From: Scleromitrula shiraiana
Lineage: Eukaryota; Ascomycota; Leotiomycetes; Helotiales; Sclerotiniaceae
Assembly (NCBI GenBank): GCA_028455995.1
Contig: JABELC010000003.1
Location: 3,720,001 to 3,784,000 of the forward strand
DNA: 64,000 nt
Direction: 5' to 3'
Shown here: positions 1 to 10,637 of the stretch, piece by piece
Layout: the number at the start of each line of letters is the position of its first letter
Numbering within the stretch: position 1 is the stretch's first letter
The notes under the pieces: model-generated
The model's database searches: none
What the model saw: the letters and a program-made list of their open reading frames with translations, nothing else
Told to the model about the DNA's origin: nothing
Made by a program: the position numbers and the translations under genes

Positions 1-1166
1 CAACTCCACTGAGAAGTCCAACAGCGAAACCTTGTGCAACAACCGCGATATTGAGGTTTGAAAGTGCAGAGCTTGCGGACGAAGAGTTTGTAACTGCTTT
101 ATTAGCACCTGCGGTCATCATTGATGAAGTCAATGAGCTTGCAATTTTGCTGAATGTGCCTCCCTGCAAGAAGCTAGATGTAAGCCCCATAGTTAATTCC
201 TGTGTAGCGCCCGCAGATCCATTGGGAGTAAGTGGCATGGCAGCTAGACTCTGCAAACCAAGACCAAGAGAGGCTCCAGCCCCAAGACCAGTGCCGGCAC
301 CAGATGCAATTTGATTGAGAGAACTTCCGAGAATAGTACCACCATTGATTAAATCGGATACGTTAACTGTGCCTGCAGCTTTAGAGAGAAGGCTGGTTGT
401 GTTGATACTCGAGAGGAGGGAGTTTGAGAGACCATATCCAAGATTTCCTGCTGCCCCATTAATTCCACTGGTATTGAATGATGCGGTATCCATCTTTTGT
501 GATAAATTCAACCCAGTCGATGCTCCACTACCCAGACCCTGAGCAAGAGCTAGAACAGCTCCATTGATAGTTCCAGCTCCTATCATCATAGTCATTTGGT
601 TATTCACCATTACAGCCTTGGATGTCGTATCGCTTGTATTGGGATTGATCGCGATAGAGCTAACCAAGCTTTTAGTAAGTCCCGAGCCCAAATTTTGAGC
701 TACTAGATTTAAGCCCGAAGCGTTCGTAGTTGGCACAGCCATATTCATCATTCCAGCGACGACTCCCATAGCAAGTCCATCGCCCAAATAACCAGCAGGT
801 ACAACGAGGTCATTTACAAGCCCAGTTGTGTTCCCAGAAAGAAGGCTACCTACCGCCGAAAGGGCGGATCCCACACCGGAGCCGCTTGAACTAGAATCAC
901 TCCCACCACCAAGAAGGCTTCCCGCGGCGCTTGCCAAGGAGCTTAGTAAACCTCTGTCTTCCAAACCATCATCTACTTGAAATTAGTCCGAGACTAGATA
1001 CGAAATAATTAGGGTTCGACGTACTAGAAAATCTTCGTAACAACGAATGTGGTGTGCTATCGAGAGGCGAAAATACGAAGACAGATATAACTAAAACAAC
1101 AGCAAAAATTGATACCAAACGCCAAACCCGACCATTATTAAAGGAATATACAACGGAAGCCATCAT
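1..1166 (-). CDS. Gly/Ser/Leu-rich protein with N-terminal membrane anchor (5' part; gene runs off the window)
   Basis: Two-exon model read from the sequence: exon 1 1166-1025, intron 1024-973 (52 nt; donor GTACGT, branch CTAAT, acceptor AAGTAG), exon 2 972 to beyond position 1. The join keeps frame (A + AT) and removes the stop that ends exon 1 if unspliced. The protein starts MMASVVYSFNN, has a hydrophobic segment at about residues 15-33 (signal peptide or anchor), then more than 320 residues open to the edge, made of loosely repeated blocks such as GLGSGASTGLNLS and AQGFAVGLLSG with many N-x-[ST] sites. This looks like an extracellular or lumenal region. Some fungal membrane proteins carry such low-complexity regions before a C-terminal membrane domain, but nothing here shows that. 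Function unknown; the stop lies to the left of the window. Confidence 0.7.
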
Positions 1167-2159
1167 TGAAATCAGTCACCAGGACTTGAGTAGGAAGAAA
1201 ATCAAAATGAGCATAAATTGCGAACGTCAACTTGGCGCGAAGAAAAGGTTATATATCTTGTTATAATCTAAGCTGTCAAAGTGCCAAGTTTGACATATTT
1301 GTCCGACCAAACAATTGACCCATGTTATTTTAGTAATTGAGAACCACTAAACTCTAGGTGGACACCTAAAACCAAAACAACCTGCTGAATTCGTGCGATG
1401 TTATCAAGCGCGAATCATGATGACAACCTAAACCGGGTGAGTTGAATTTCCAGAAAAAGATCCAGGACTATCGAAGTCCGGTACGTGTTCAGGTGAAATT
1501 CAGACAAATGATAATGCAGCAAAGAATAACCAAGTCGTCTGAACTCAACGGATCAATAATATACGAAACTATGCTGAAATTTGGTTTCGAAAAACGATGC
1601 GATAATTGAAGCGAGAATTTCCTCATCAGAATTTGAAGCGAACAATTTCAAACATCATCTCATAGAGAAACAAGAGAGTTAATTGGCTCGTATGAGCTTT
1701 GATTGTGTAATGAAACGACTACATCATAATTACCTGCGCACGGCCTTCTTCTCCTACTACTAGACTTTTGGTCTATATAGTATTCTAAGAATACTACCAC
1801 TCATAATTGAGACGCATCATCGTGTAAAATGATCTAATATGTTTGATTGCTTATTCGTACATTGTATCTCGTTGCTGTTTCTCGACTAACGTCGAGAAAG
1901 GGACAATAAAAACGGTTTCTTCATTCTATTTAACAGACCCTAATGCATTACTTGGGCTTGGTATCATACACTGCAACATTGAAGTTGGGATAAATAAAAG
2001 GATTGCATTTCCGATTGTTTAGCTATCAAGGATACTCAGAACTAATCAATATAATGAATGAACTAATTACACTGCTTGCTAACAATGTTCAGATCCTTGC
2101 GTATTGATCGTCATGAACACAATCCTTTGCCACCCTATTCACTGCTATAATTGATAAAC
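1167..2159. other. Intergenic, no gene seen
   Basis: Region between the 5' end of the Gly-rich gene and the 3' end of the alcohol dehydrogenase gene. It should hold the promoter of the former and the 3' UTR of the latter. All frames are heavily interrupted and no RNA gene or repeat stands out. Confidence 0.6.
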
Positions 2160-3182
2160 CTATTCCATGACCAACACGCTTCTGAACCTAACATCACCAC
2201 TCATCGTATGATCAAAAGCCTTCTGAGCATCCTTCATTGGGAACTTCTCGATCATACACTTAATGCCATGTAGCTTTGTGAACGCGATAGCCTCTTCACT
2301 ATCAAGAGCATGACCAGATGGGAAACCACAAACAGAAGCAGCCTTCGTGATAAGATGAAGCGAATTGACCTCAATTGGACCACAGGGAGCGAGAACCAAA
2401 ACCTTTCCACCCGCCTCCAATCCACCAGTCAAGGGGGAGATAGCTTTTGGATTTGGAGCCGTGCAAACAATAAGTGCGGCTCCACCTAACTCCGTCAATT
2501 TCTTAGCGGCATCATCCTTTGATGTATCAATATACTCATGAGCGCCCAACTTCTTCGCAAAATCTCTCTTCTTATCTCCAGAACTGATAGCAGCTACTCG
2601 ATATCCCATCTTGGCTGCGTATTGAATGGCCAAATGACCCAATCCACCCAAACCCTGAACCGCAACTAAATCTCCTGGTGTAATCTTAAGTTTGCGAATC
2701 GAATTGAAGACAGTGATGCCGGCGCACAGAATTGGTGCATATTCATATGGATCAACATCCGTAGGAACCTTTACTACTGCCTCACTTCTCAAATGTACAT
2801 ATTCTGCAAATCCTCCATCCTGTGTAACGCCATTGATAGCTCCGTTACTGCACATTTGGAATTGACCTCGTTGACACTGCTTACAGGTGCCATCGTGGCC
2901 ACCATGCCAGGCTCCTCCTACTCGATCACCCTCCTTCCACTTTTTAACGCCGAGACCAACAGCGATCACATCGCCAATGATTTCGTGGCCAGGAATGATA
3001 GGGAATGCATTTCCGAAAGCACCTGCTTGTACGACTGCGTCGGAGTGGCAGATTCCACAAGCAATGACTTTAACAAGAACTTTGCCTTCGGCGGGTTTCT
3101 CAAGCTCGATATCTTGGATTGTGAGTGGCTGGCCGCGATTCTCGAACACAGCTGCCTTGTAGGTTTTGGGAAGAGATGTCAT
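2160..3182 (-). CDS. Zinc-dependent alcohol dehydrogenase (MDR superfamily)
   Basis: Single-exon, 340 residues, normal length for the family. It should oxidise alcohols or reduce aldehydes with NAD(P) in the cytosol. An N-terminal GroES-like catalytic domain carries CGICHSD (C45, candidate catalytic zinc ligand), GHE (H66, E67) and C153. The structural-zinc loop reads HDGTC-x2-C-x7-C (C100, C103, C111), so only three cysteines are seen and H96 or D97 stands where a fourth might be; this form is common in fungal members. The Rossmann motif GLGGLG is at residues 177-182. The C-terminus is complete (SGDVRFRSVLVME). The start has a usable context and no upstream in-frame extension. Physiological substrate cannot be told from sequence. 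Confidence 0.93.
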   Translation of the reverse strand: MTSLPKTYKAAVFENRGQPLTIQDIELEKPAEGKVLVKVIACGICHSDAVVQAGAFGNAFPIIPGHEIIGDVIAVGLGVKKWKEGDRVGGAWHGGHDGTCKQCQRGQFQMCSNGAINGVTQDGGFAEYVHLRSEAVVKVPTDVDPYEYAPILCAGITVFNSIRKLKITPGDLVAVQGLGGLGHLAIQYAAKMGYRVAAISSGDKKRDFAKKLGAHEYIDTSKDDAAKKLTELGGAALIVCTAPNPKAISPLTGGLEAGGKVLVLAPCGPIEVNSLHLITKAASVCGFPSGHALDSEEAIAFTKLHGIKCMIEKFPMKDAQKAFDHTMSGDVRFRSVLVME

Positions 3183-4235
3183 GTTGTATTCAGTTGATTG
3201 ATGAGTTTTACTTTGATTGGAAGTGAGGTTTAATTAAATTGATTGGTTGTTCTTAAGAAAGATGAGAGTTGTTTGGTTTATGAATTTGTTTAGAAGGGAA
3301 AGAGGAGCTGAACTGAAACCAGAGGAATGTGGGGGGAAATATAAAGAGACAATAACGAACCAACTACGTAGCTACCCCGCCGGAGCTATCTCGAAGCTTT
3401 TCGGACTTAATGCAGAACTACTTACTACTTACCCCTCACTCCGTAGCATTCATTTATTGTGAAACGGCATCATCTCATACCTAGCGGCGAGTAAGAATCG
3501 TGCTGATAGGAATGTTACCCTATGCGACAGAGCTGGTGACATCCGAGTGGTTTATAAGCTGCATGTTTTTGAACTCTTACAAGATTCATGATCTTAAAAT
3601 CGTTGGTGAATCTCGAAAACAATAGAAAAAGCCTGCCAATTTTGTTAACTCGGGGCCATATGTTACACCACTTATGGCAGGGTAGCTTTCCAATTTATAG
3701 TGAAGTTATTAGAAGCTGACTAAGCTACACTGATAGCACGACCTTCGTACAAATACTTCTTTCCAACTACGTAGAATAATAATATCGACAGTATCTAGTA
3801 ATAGTAAGTACAGAGATCTAATTCAGACTCTAATAGAATAGCAGAAAAGAGCTTAATAGTTCAGGTCTGATTAGTCAGCAAAATAAAGACCTTCAAAGTT
3901 GAAAACCCTCGTCATTATTTAATTTCTAGCAATAATATAATTATAATTACTAGTATTCCGAGTTTATATCAATTTTTCTTTTATTTATTGATTCAAGTAC
4001 TACTAGAAGTAGTATGATGTTGAAAATGATTCTCAGGATTTTTTATTTAAAAAGTTCAAATAAAATAATAAATTATTTATAGCTATTAGTAGTAGTAGTA
4101 ATTATCACCAACAAATAAAATATCAACTTTTATACTATAACCAACTTGAATGATTCTCCGAGTCTATCATATAAATGATTGCTTAAAAACAAGATTATCA
4201 TATGACGAAACATCATACCGGTAGTATGATTTTTC
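3183..4235. other. Intergenic; promoter of the dehydrogenase, then AT-rich flank
   Basis: The first about 150 bp upstream of the dehydrogenase start is A/T/G-rich leader. From about 3700 the base composition drops sharply in GC toward the TIR element at 4236, with short runs such as AGTAGTAGTAGTAAT near 4088. No coding frame of note. The last 8 bp (4228-4235, GATTTTTC) are the left target-site duplication of that element. Confidence 0.5.
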
Positions 4236-5291
4236 TTATCTCATCCTCAGACCCTTCTATATACTACCCCACATAAAAAAGTTTTGACCAATAATATTCT
4301 TTAAATTTTTTTTTTTTACCTAAAATGCACCAAAAGATCTAAAAGTATTTAATCGCCACTTTAATATAAACATAAACAAATCAATATATTAATAACTTTT
4401 TAAATAATAATAACTTTTTAAATAATAATAATAAATTAATTAATAATTATAACTTTTTAAAATCGATTATATAAATTAAAATGAATTTTCTTATTATTTT
4501 TATATATATTATATTATTAAAAAAAAAAAATACATTTTTAAATATAAATATTTTTAAATCATTATTAACATTTATTTTTTTGAAAATTAATAACTATAAT
4601 CTTTTTAAATAAATCTAATAATATATTAAAGATTTTTTAATCAATTTAATCTTTATTATATAAAAGAATTTTTTAAAAAGAATTATAATTATTAATTTTT
4701 AAAAAAGTAGATATTAATAATGATTTGAAGAAATGCTTTAAACTTAAAGTATTTTACTTTAAAATTCAACTTTAAATCCAATCATTTTAACTATTTTTTG
4801 ATTATTTTTTAATATAATAATAATGTCATTAATGTAATTTGCAGATCTGCAGAATATTTAACTTAAAATAATAATTCGATTAAATTTAAAATCATTATTA
4901 GCATATAAATATTAAAAATAAGATTAATAAAATTTAAAATAAATTTTATTTATAAAATAATTTTAAAAATAAAATTTTAAATCAACTATATAATTTAAAT
5001 AATTAATGTTAATTATATAAATATTAATAAATAAAAATTTTTAAATAATATAATTCTTTTTTTAATAAATTATAATTAAAAAATAAAAATATAATATTAA
5101 AATACTCTTATCAAACAAAATCGATTCCTCATTAAAAAAACGCTCAAAATACCTTAAACTTTTATAAAATTGAATTACTTCAGTTAAAAAATAAATAATT
5201 TTCATACTAAAACACTAGTAATTTTCCCATATTATAACATTCCAAATTATTATTATTCAGTTCAACTTCTAAGGGTCTGAGGATGAGATAA
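4236..5291. mobile_element. RIPped non-autonomous TIR element, 1056 bp, copy 1
   Basis: Both ends carry the same inverted repeat: TTATCTCATCCTCAGACCC from 4236 and its reverse complement ending at 5291. The element is flanked by a perfect 8-bp direct repeat GATTTTTC (4228-4235 and 5292-5299). Eight-bp duplications are typical of hAT and some other DNA transposons, so hAT-like is an inference. The interior is extremely AT-rich with no coding capacity. Its two ends match the ends of the 55170-62834 element over hundreds of bases, but in opposite orientation. This copy lacks the retrotransposon found in the other and so preserves an empty site near 4775-4795. Confidence 0.9.
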
Positions 5292-5299
5292 GATTTTTC

Positions 5300-5821
5300 C
5301 ACTCTTGAAATCTCAATCACATGATCAGAATGACATTTATCATTACTTCACTTTTGAGTGAATGTTTACGCAGAAGAGACTTTGAACTCGTGTTTATTAA
5401 TTGGAAACAAATTTCTCTTGCCGATGAACTAGATCAGTAACTCCCATCAGTAACTCTCATCCAAACGTGAATAAGAGATAACCGTTGACGTTGACGTTGA
5501 TCAGCTCTCATCTGACAGTTTTGAATTTACAAACAAACCAAAATGAATATTCCAGGTGTACTAGTGATTGGGAAAGGTAGGATAAAAAGAAAATTTCTTT
5601 TAATCCAGGACGCAGTGAATATTATGACGGATAACCTAAAATTTTCCTTTGCTTTCAATGCTTCAATGCTTCAATGCTTCAATGCTTCAATGCTTCAATG
5701 CTTCAGTGTTTCAAGTTTGAAATAATTCAATTTTCTCTCCAGAATCTGCACCTTCCTTAAACAAAACACAACCACTGCAATCGTATGAACAATCGCAACC
5801 AGATTCAAATATTCCTCAAAC
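5300..5821 (+). promoter_or_regulatory. Leader of the RRM gene with upstream ATG and 8-bp tandem repeat
   Basis: An ATG at 5543 opens a 60-codon upstream frame. A possible leader intron runs from 5556 (donor GTGTAC) to about 5741 (acceptor CTCTCCAG). If it is spliced, the upstream frame continues to overlap the main ATG at 5822 out of frame. An in-frame TGA at about 5786 precedes the main ATG, which supports 5822 as the start. Confidence 0.4.
5654..5709. repeat. Tandem octamer TTCAATGC, about 6 copies
   Basis: Six near-perfect head-to-tail copies of an 8-bp unit, ending in a variant TTCAGTG. Each unit contains ATG, and because 8 is not a multiple of 3 successive ATGs fall in all three frames. 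It lies in the leader (or leader intron) of the RRM gene. Confidence 0.9.
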
Positions 5822-7444
5822 ATGGCTACCACTGGCACTTACCATCCAACAAATAATCCGCTTGCAATAGCAATCAGCAATCCACTTCGATTAGTTCCCT
5901 ACTACAATTTCACCTCTGATCCATGCATCGAAGGTCATGATGTCTACCTAACCACCTCCTCCATCCGCACAGCCTACCACATTCCTGGAATCCCCTACCC
6001 ATACGCACAAGCCCAACTAGAAGGACGCACCCTCTACGTAACTGGTATCCCATCAAAATGGCAACTTCGTCCCTTTTCTCAAATCTTCGAATGTTACGGC
6101 AAAGTCGAAACATGTCCTACGATCATCGATCTACAGACTATGAATACTTTTCGCTTTGTGGTGATGAGTAAGAGAGAAGAGAGTCTGATGGCGTTGGAGG
6201 GAGTTCATGGGTTTGTTTTGGAAGGTGAGAGAATTTGGGTTACGGAGGCGTTGCCGCCGGGGTCGCTGGTTGATTTAGTGAAGTTGAATGCATCAAGTGA
6301 GGATGATGATGGAGATGATGAGGATGAGGATGATGATGAATTGGGAGGTAATGGCGGTTATTTGGGGAACGAAGATTCTACTATTACAATCGCATATCGT
6401 CATCCATCACCACTTGAAGGGGAAAAAGTCGCGCCAACAGTCAAGAATACCTATATACCCACACCTCTCAATCTCGAAACCACGACCGCGCAGGCACATT
6501 CAAGACGTGTATCACCTTTCCTTCTCCCCGCACAATCACCATTCCCAACCCAAGAACAATTCCAAGGTGCATCAACCAGTAGCAACGCAAGCATCACATC
6601 ATCCACAATAACGAATCCCACCAGTCCACCAACCCACGAATCTCAGCTTAATTTCCAAACGCAGGCAAAAACATGGGCATCAATTGTCACACGCGCCTCT
6701 CCAAACAACAGCAACGTAGACCTCCAAGCACACCCTCGCCGTCTGAACTCCATTGGTCGAATCCCCACAGCAGCCCTCAACCTCTGCAACCCCAACATCA
6801 ATATCCCCACCGAGGCCCTCCACGAACAATCCCGCGTCGTCCTCATCCTCAATCTCCCCATTACCACAGCCCTAACCGAAATATCCAACGCCGTGCGCGA
6901 GGGTCCGCTCGTGTGTATTCGTTTCGGAACAGATACCGATACCGGATCTCGCTATTCGGGCATCGTGTTCCAGCATGCCCGCGATGCAGATCTCTTTTAT
7001 AACACACTTCTCAAAGAGCGAAAAGATAACATGCCGAATCGATTCCGGTTTCTGGTAACTTGTGTAAGAGGTGATCCGTTCCCATTGAATGACGATATAC
7101 TCGCCATGCGCGCGCCTACATATGCAACACGTCGTTTAACAATCGTAAAGAAGGCATTCTTCTTCGCATTTACGAATAAGAATTTGAGAAATCTTTGCGA
7201 GAAAGAGGTTGGAAAGGATCATATCCAGTTGGTGTTCGTATATAACGGGGGCAATGCAACGGTTGTTTTTGCAGAGGTGGCAGCGGCAGTAAAGATGAAG
7301 AGGAAGTTAGATGCGTTAAGGGATGGCGCGGGAAAAGGAGGTGCAGGATCGCTTTATGAGGGGTTGCAGGTTACGTTTTCTAAGGATCCTTGTGAGAGTG
7401 GGGAGCCGTTGAATTTGTTGAGTGTTATGTATGATTGTGATTGA
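5822..7444 (+). CDS. RNA-recognition-motif protein
   Basis: Single-exon, 540 residues. A first RRM spans about residues 69-145, with an RNP2-like strand TLYVTGIP (70-77) and an RNP1-like strand FRFVVMSKREES (110-121), followed by IWVTEA. An acidic tract of D/E residues sits around 157-175, then a long Ser/Thr/Pro/Asn-rich linker (about 185-330). A second RRM-like fold begins at SRVVLILNLP (about 340) and a third beta-alpha-rich segment runs to about 520. Likely an RNA-binding protein; no closer assignment is possible. The start follows an in-frame stop 36 nt upstream. The 3' half has the higher GC typical of a conserved gene. Confidence 0.8.
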   Translation: MATTGTYHPTNNPLAIAISNPLRLVPYYNFTSDPCIEGHDVYLTTSSIRTAYHIPGIPYPYAQAQLEGRTLYVTGIPSKWQLRPFSQIFECYGKVETCPTIIDLQTMNTFRFVVMSKREESLMALEGVHGFVLEGERIWVTEALPPGSLVDLVKLNASSEDDDGDDEDEDDDELGGNGGYLGNEDSTITIAYRHPSPLEGEKVAPTVKNTYIPTPLNLETTTAQAHSRRVSPFLLPAQSPFPTQEQFQGASTSSNASITSSTITNPTSPPTHESQLNFQTQAKTWASIVTRASPNNSNVDLQAHPRRLNSIGRIPTAALNLCNPNINIPTEALHEQSRVVLILNLPITTALTEISNAVREGPLVCIRFGTDTDTGSRYSGIVFQHARDADLFYNTLLKERKDNMPNRFRFLVTCVRGDPFPLNDDILAMRAPTYATRRLTIVKKAFFFAFTNKNLRNLCEKEVGKDHIQLVFVYNGGNATVVFAEVAAAVKMKRKLDALRDGAGKGGAGSLYEGLQVTFSKDPCESGEPLNLLSVMYDCD

Positions 7445-9468
7445 GTTGATTTAGTTATAATTGGTGGGTTCGCATGAAGTTGAATGAAGTTGGATTGAAT
7501 GGTTTGGTAATGAGGATATTCTGGTAGGAAGGACCCGCTGCTCTCTTTTGTTTTGCTGTCATTGAGGATCGTCGATTTTATTGTGCTTCCCCAATACTTG
7601 GTGAATGGTTGGGATTTCTCCTCGTGGCTTTCTTCCAGATCATCTAGATCTAAAGAGGAATTCCCTTGTGCTATGTAATATTGCGTTTGATTGCTTTCAT
7701 TTTTCTCTGGCGCGCAATATCCCTGAAGAAATCACTTCTAATCTCTCGACGAGGTGGTCTACATCTTTTTCTTTCAGCAGTGGCGGCATTGATATTTATT
7801 CATTCGTCTAATACCCGCGGACCATCTTCTGTGGCAAGCTGTATTGTATTGGTTTCCTTCCTTGAATATAAGAATGAACTTAAGCAGATACACGAAGTCT
7901 TTTGATGGTCAAAAATATACTTTCTGCAGTGTTATCAAACCCACAGCATGCCGATCTCAAACACTTATCGTTGAAACTGTTATCATGAATATCGTTGATA
8001 GTAAGTAGTCGATGTGAATATCGCAGTGAATATCGCAGTGATCCTCAATATATTTAGTCCCCAATATCATCCCGTCCCATCACATGCTACATCTCCATAC
8101 CATCTCCCGCATCCCACCCCACCCCACCCCACCAATGCAACTTCCACCCCTGGCTAAACCTCGCTTCATAATTCTTTCACCTACTCCCCTCCCCTCCACT
8201 TCTACTCTACTCTCTACTCCGTACGCCCCATACTCGAAAATCCTAGACACTAGATCCTGATTATTCATCTTCCATTCATTCATTCATTCACAAAACTGTC
8301 GCAGGATGGATTGTTTTCGAGGTAACTCAATGTTAGTATAGAGTGTGAACAGTACGGTTAACAGATACAGTGATCGAGGAATTACCGAACAAGATAATAG
8401 CGAGAGAAAAAGGGGAGAAAGAGCAAAGAGGGTGTAGAAAGAGAGAGAGGGGGGGAGATGTAATGAGTACTCAGTATAGACGGAGGAAATCTAAATCCCT
8501 TGCACAAGCCAGTGAGTGGTATATATGAGACGGGGATGTCCCGGGGGTATAGATGGGTAGATTGGAAATACCAAAGGACATTAGGATCAGGATCAGGATC
8601 AGGATGATGATGGAATTATTTAATCCTGATTCAGACTTTGCTTGCGAATCGGAATAGGGGTATTTGCTATTTCTGTGTTGTCGTAGGTGTACATATATGC
8701 GCAATGTGTGGATGGGTGTGTGATTGCAGTGCGATTACTGGTGTATTGCTTTATGTAGTGTGGAGAGCTCGGTTGTTGGTATATGTAGTGTTCTTTCTAT
8801 ATGTAGATATGTAATATGCATATGATACGCGCGTTTTGGACATTGTACGGAGGACCCCCCGTACACCGAGGTCGTGGGCTCGTTGATAGGTACAATGAAT
8901 GACTCGTGAGGCGATTTAATGAGGATGCAAAGTGGTGGGAGATTTAATTAGCAGAAGGTATCTTTTAACTTATTTTGTGAAATTCCCAAAATTTGAGAGA
9001 TCTGAGCGGTTTAGGGGAAAATGATTGAGAATCGGATTTATAGATGCTTGATGAGATGAGGTTGCATATCCGGTCTGTGTGGTTGCTCGGACTTTCTATT
9101 TTTATAATTGCGGGGTTGGAAGATAACGACAATCGGCTTCTCGTTGATCAGCATACATACATACATCATCAATATTTTAAAATCCATTTTTTCTGCATAC
9201 CTGGATTTTATATCATGATAAATACAGTTTACATCTCATCACGGTGTCAAATTGATGTTTGGCTTCTTTTAGTTCGTTCGGATGGTCTAAATATATATAA
9301 TAACTGGCATTGGCTTTTTTCACTAATCCTCGCGGCTCTCTCGGATATTCAGTGAACGTGACTATTTAGCTATTTGCTACTTCTTAGATGAACCTCGAGG
9401 CTCATACCATGGAATCTCGCTTGGAGTTAATCAACCACGAGCGATTCTTTGCTATACCTTGGAAGACT
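7445..9468. other. Intergenic, simple repeats, no gene seen
   Basis: About 2 kb between the RRM gene and the first BTB gene. It holds short repeats: CACCC units near 8114-8134, ATTC units near 8272-8291, GGATCA units near 8581-8601 and GAGAGAGAG near 8440. Predicted frames are short and of low-complexity composition. Confidence 0.5.
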
Positions 9469-10637
9469 TTACCAGTCCACAGCGTTGAGATCCCATGGGA
9501 GATCCTCGTCATCTATTTCAGCACAGAGGAATCCGTCCCACTGGTATTGTTGAAAACTAATCCCGCTCTCCATTGCCTCATATCTATCCAACACCAATTT
9601 ATCCGCCAACAACCGCTCCAAAGGATTCTTGTCCATAGCACAGTCTTTATCATCTCTACAAGCGTCAAGCAATTTCATATAAAAGTGCGCGGCTCTTTTA
9701 CCAAGAGGATATTCTCTTCCTTCATAACGCATTGCCCTTTTTTCGGATCGTAGAGCAGTAAGTATGTATTGTTGGCTCTCAGGAAGACCTCTCAACAATA
9801 GGTCATCAGCCTCATTCTGTTTCTTGTAAAGACTCTGATAGCCAATTGATACAGCATACATTAGTGCTTTGTCGTCGCGATACTTAGTCCATGGGCGTTC
9901 GGGAGATAATTGCTGTCGCAGAGAATCAAGCGACCCACCTTCGGCTACTTCATGCACTAAACATTCCCGAAATAGAATTGCACTACGCAATTTCTTCGCA
10001 GCTCTTATCAAAAAGCCAAGGTGAGATCGCACAATCAAACGGTTCGTAAGTCCTGGGCTTTCCAATAAAGCTGCATCCAATGAAATTGACAACTTAGGAA
10101 GCGAGCAATAAAAGTCGGCCAAACGCAATGTATCCTCGAACTCCTGAAAATCGCCGAATGAATAACGCTTCCCGTAGAGGGAACAAAGAAGTCGGCCAAA
10201 TGCTTCTTGTTCCAATTTTGTGCTTCGAGGCTCCTTGAGGGTGAAGGCTGATTTGTGATCGCTCATTGACTAGAGCAAATCCAACTCAGCTTCGAACAAT
10301 TAAACCACCAGTTGTTAGAATATATTCTAGAGAGCCCACTTACTGGTTTCTTAATCTCCAAGCCCCATTCTCCATCTTCGTCAACTACTGAAATATAATC
10401 ATAGCGGAAGCTTGATGTTTTGTCTGCGGGAAGCTTGTCGGCAGAGTCAAGGAATTTCCGAAAGTACGCAGAATACAATTTCAATACGGTGGAATCGACA
10501 TGAAATGCTTGGTCGAATACTCTGAGACGAACGTCGGTATTCAAACCAGGTGATTTGAAGATAATTGGACGTGAGAAATCGTTTTTAACGTTTCCATCAG
10601 CATCGCGCTTTCTGGAAGTGCTTGCAGGTTCTGCCAT
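9469..10637 (-). CDS. BTB/POZ domain protein, paralogue A
   Basis: Two exons: 10637-10344 and 10269-9469, intron 10343-10270 (74 nt; GTAAGT...CTCTAG; phase 0), giving 364 residues. The start MAEPASTSRKRD at 10637 has a better context (AACATGGCA) than an in-frame ATG at 10736. BTB features are at about residues 25-80: NTDVRLRVFDQAFHVDSTVLKLYSAYF in two pieces, then FRKFLDSADKLP. Exon 2 encodes the helical remainder, with ADFYCSLPKLS typical of this fungal group. BTB domains dimerise and many recruit partners to CUL3, but these fungal proteins are uncharacterised. The tail reads DLPWDLNAVDW then stop, shared with two other genes here; in this copy no intron separates DLP from WD. Confidence 0.85.

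Noticed and set aside
5543..5725. ATG at 5543 as the true start of the RRM protein
   Set aside because: No splice combination tried brings it into frame with the main coding exon, and an in-frame TGA lies upstream of 5822.
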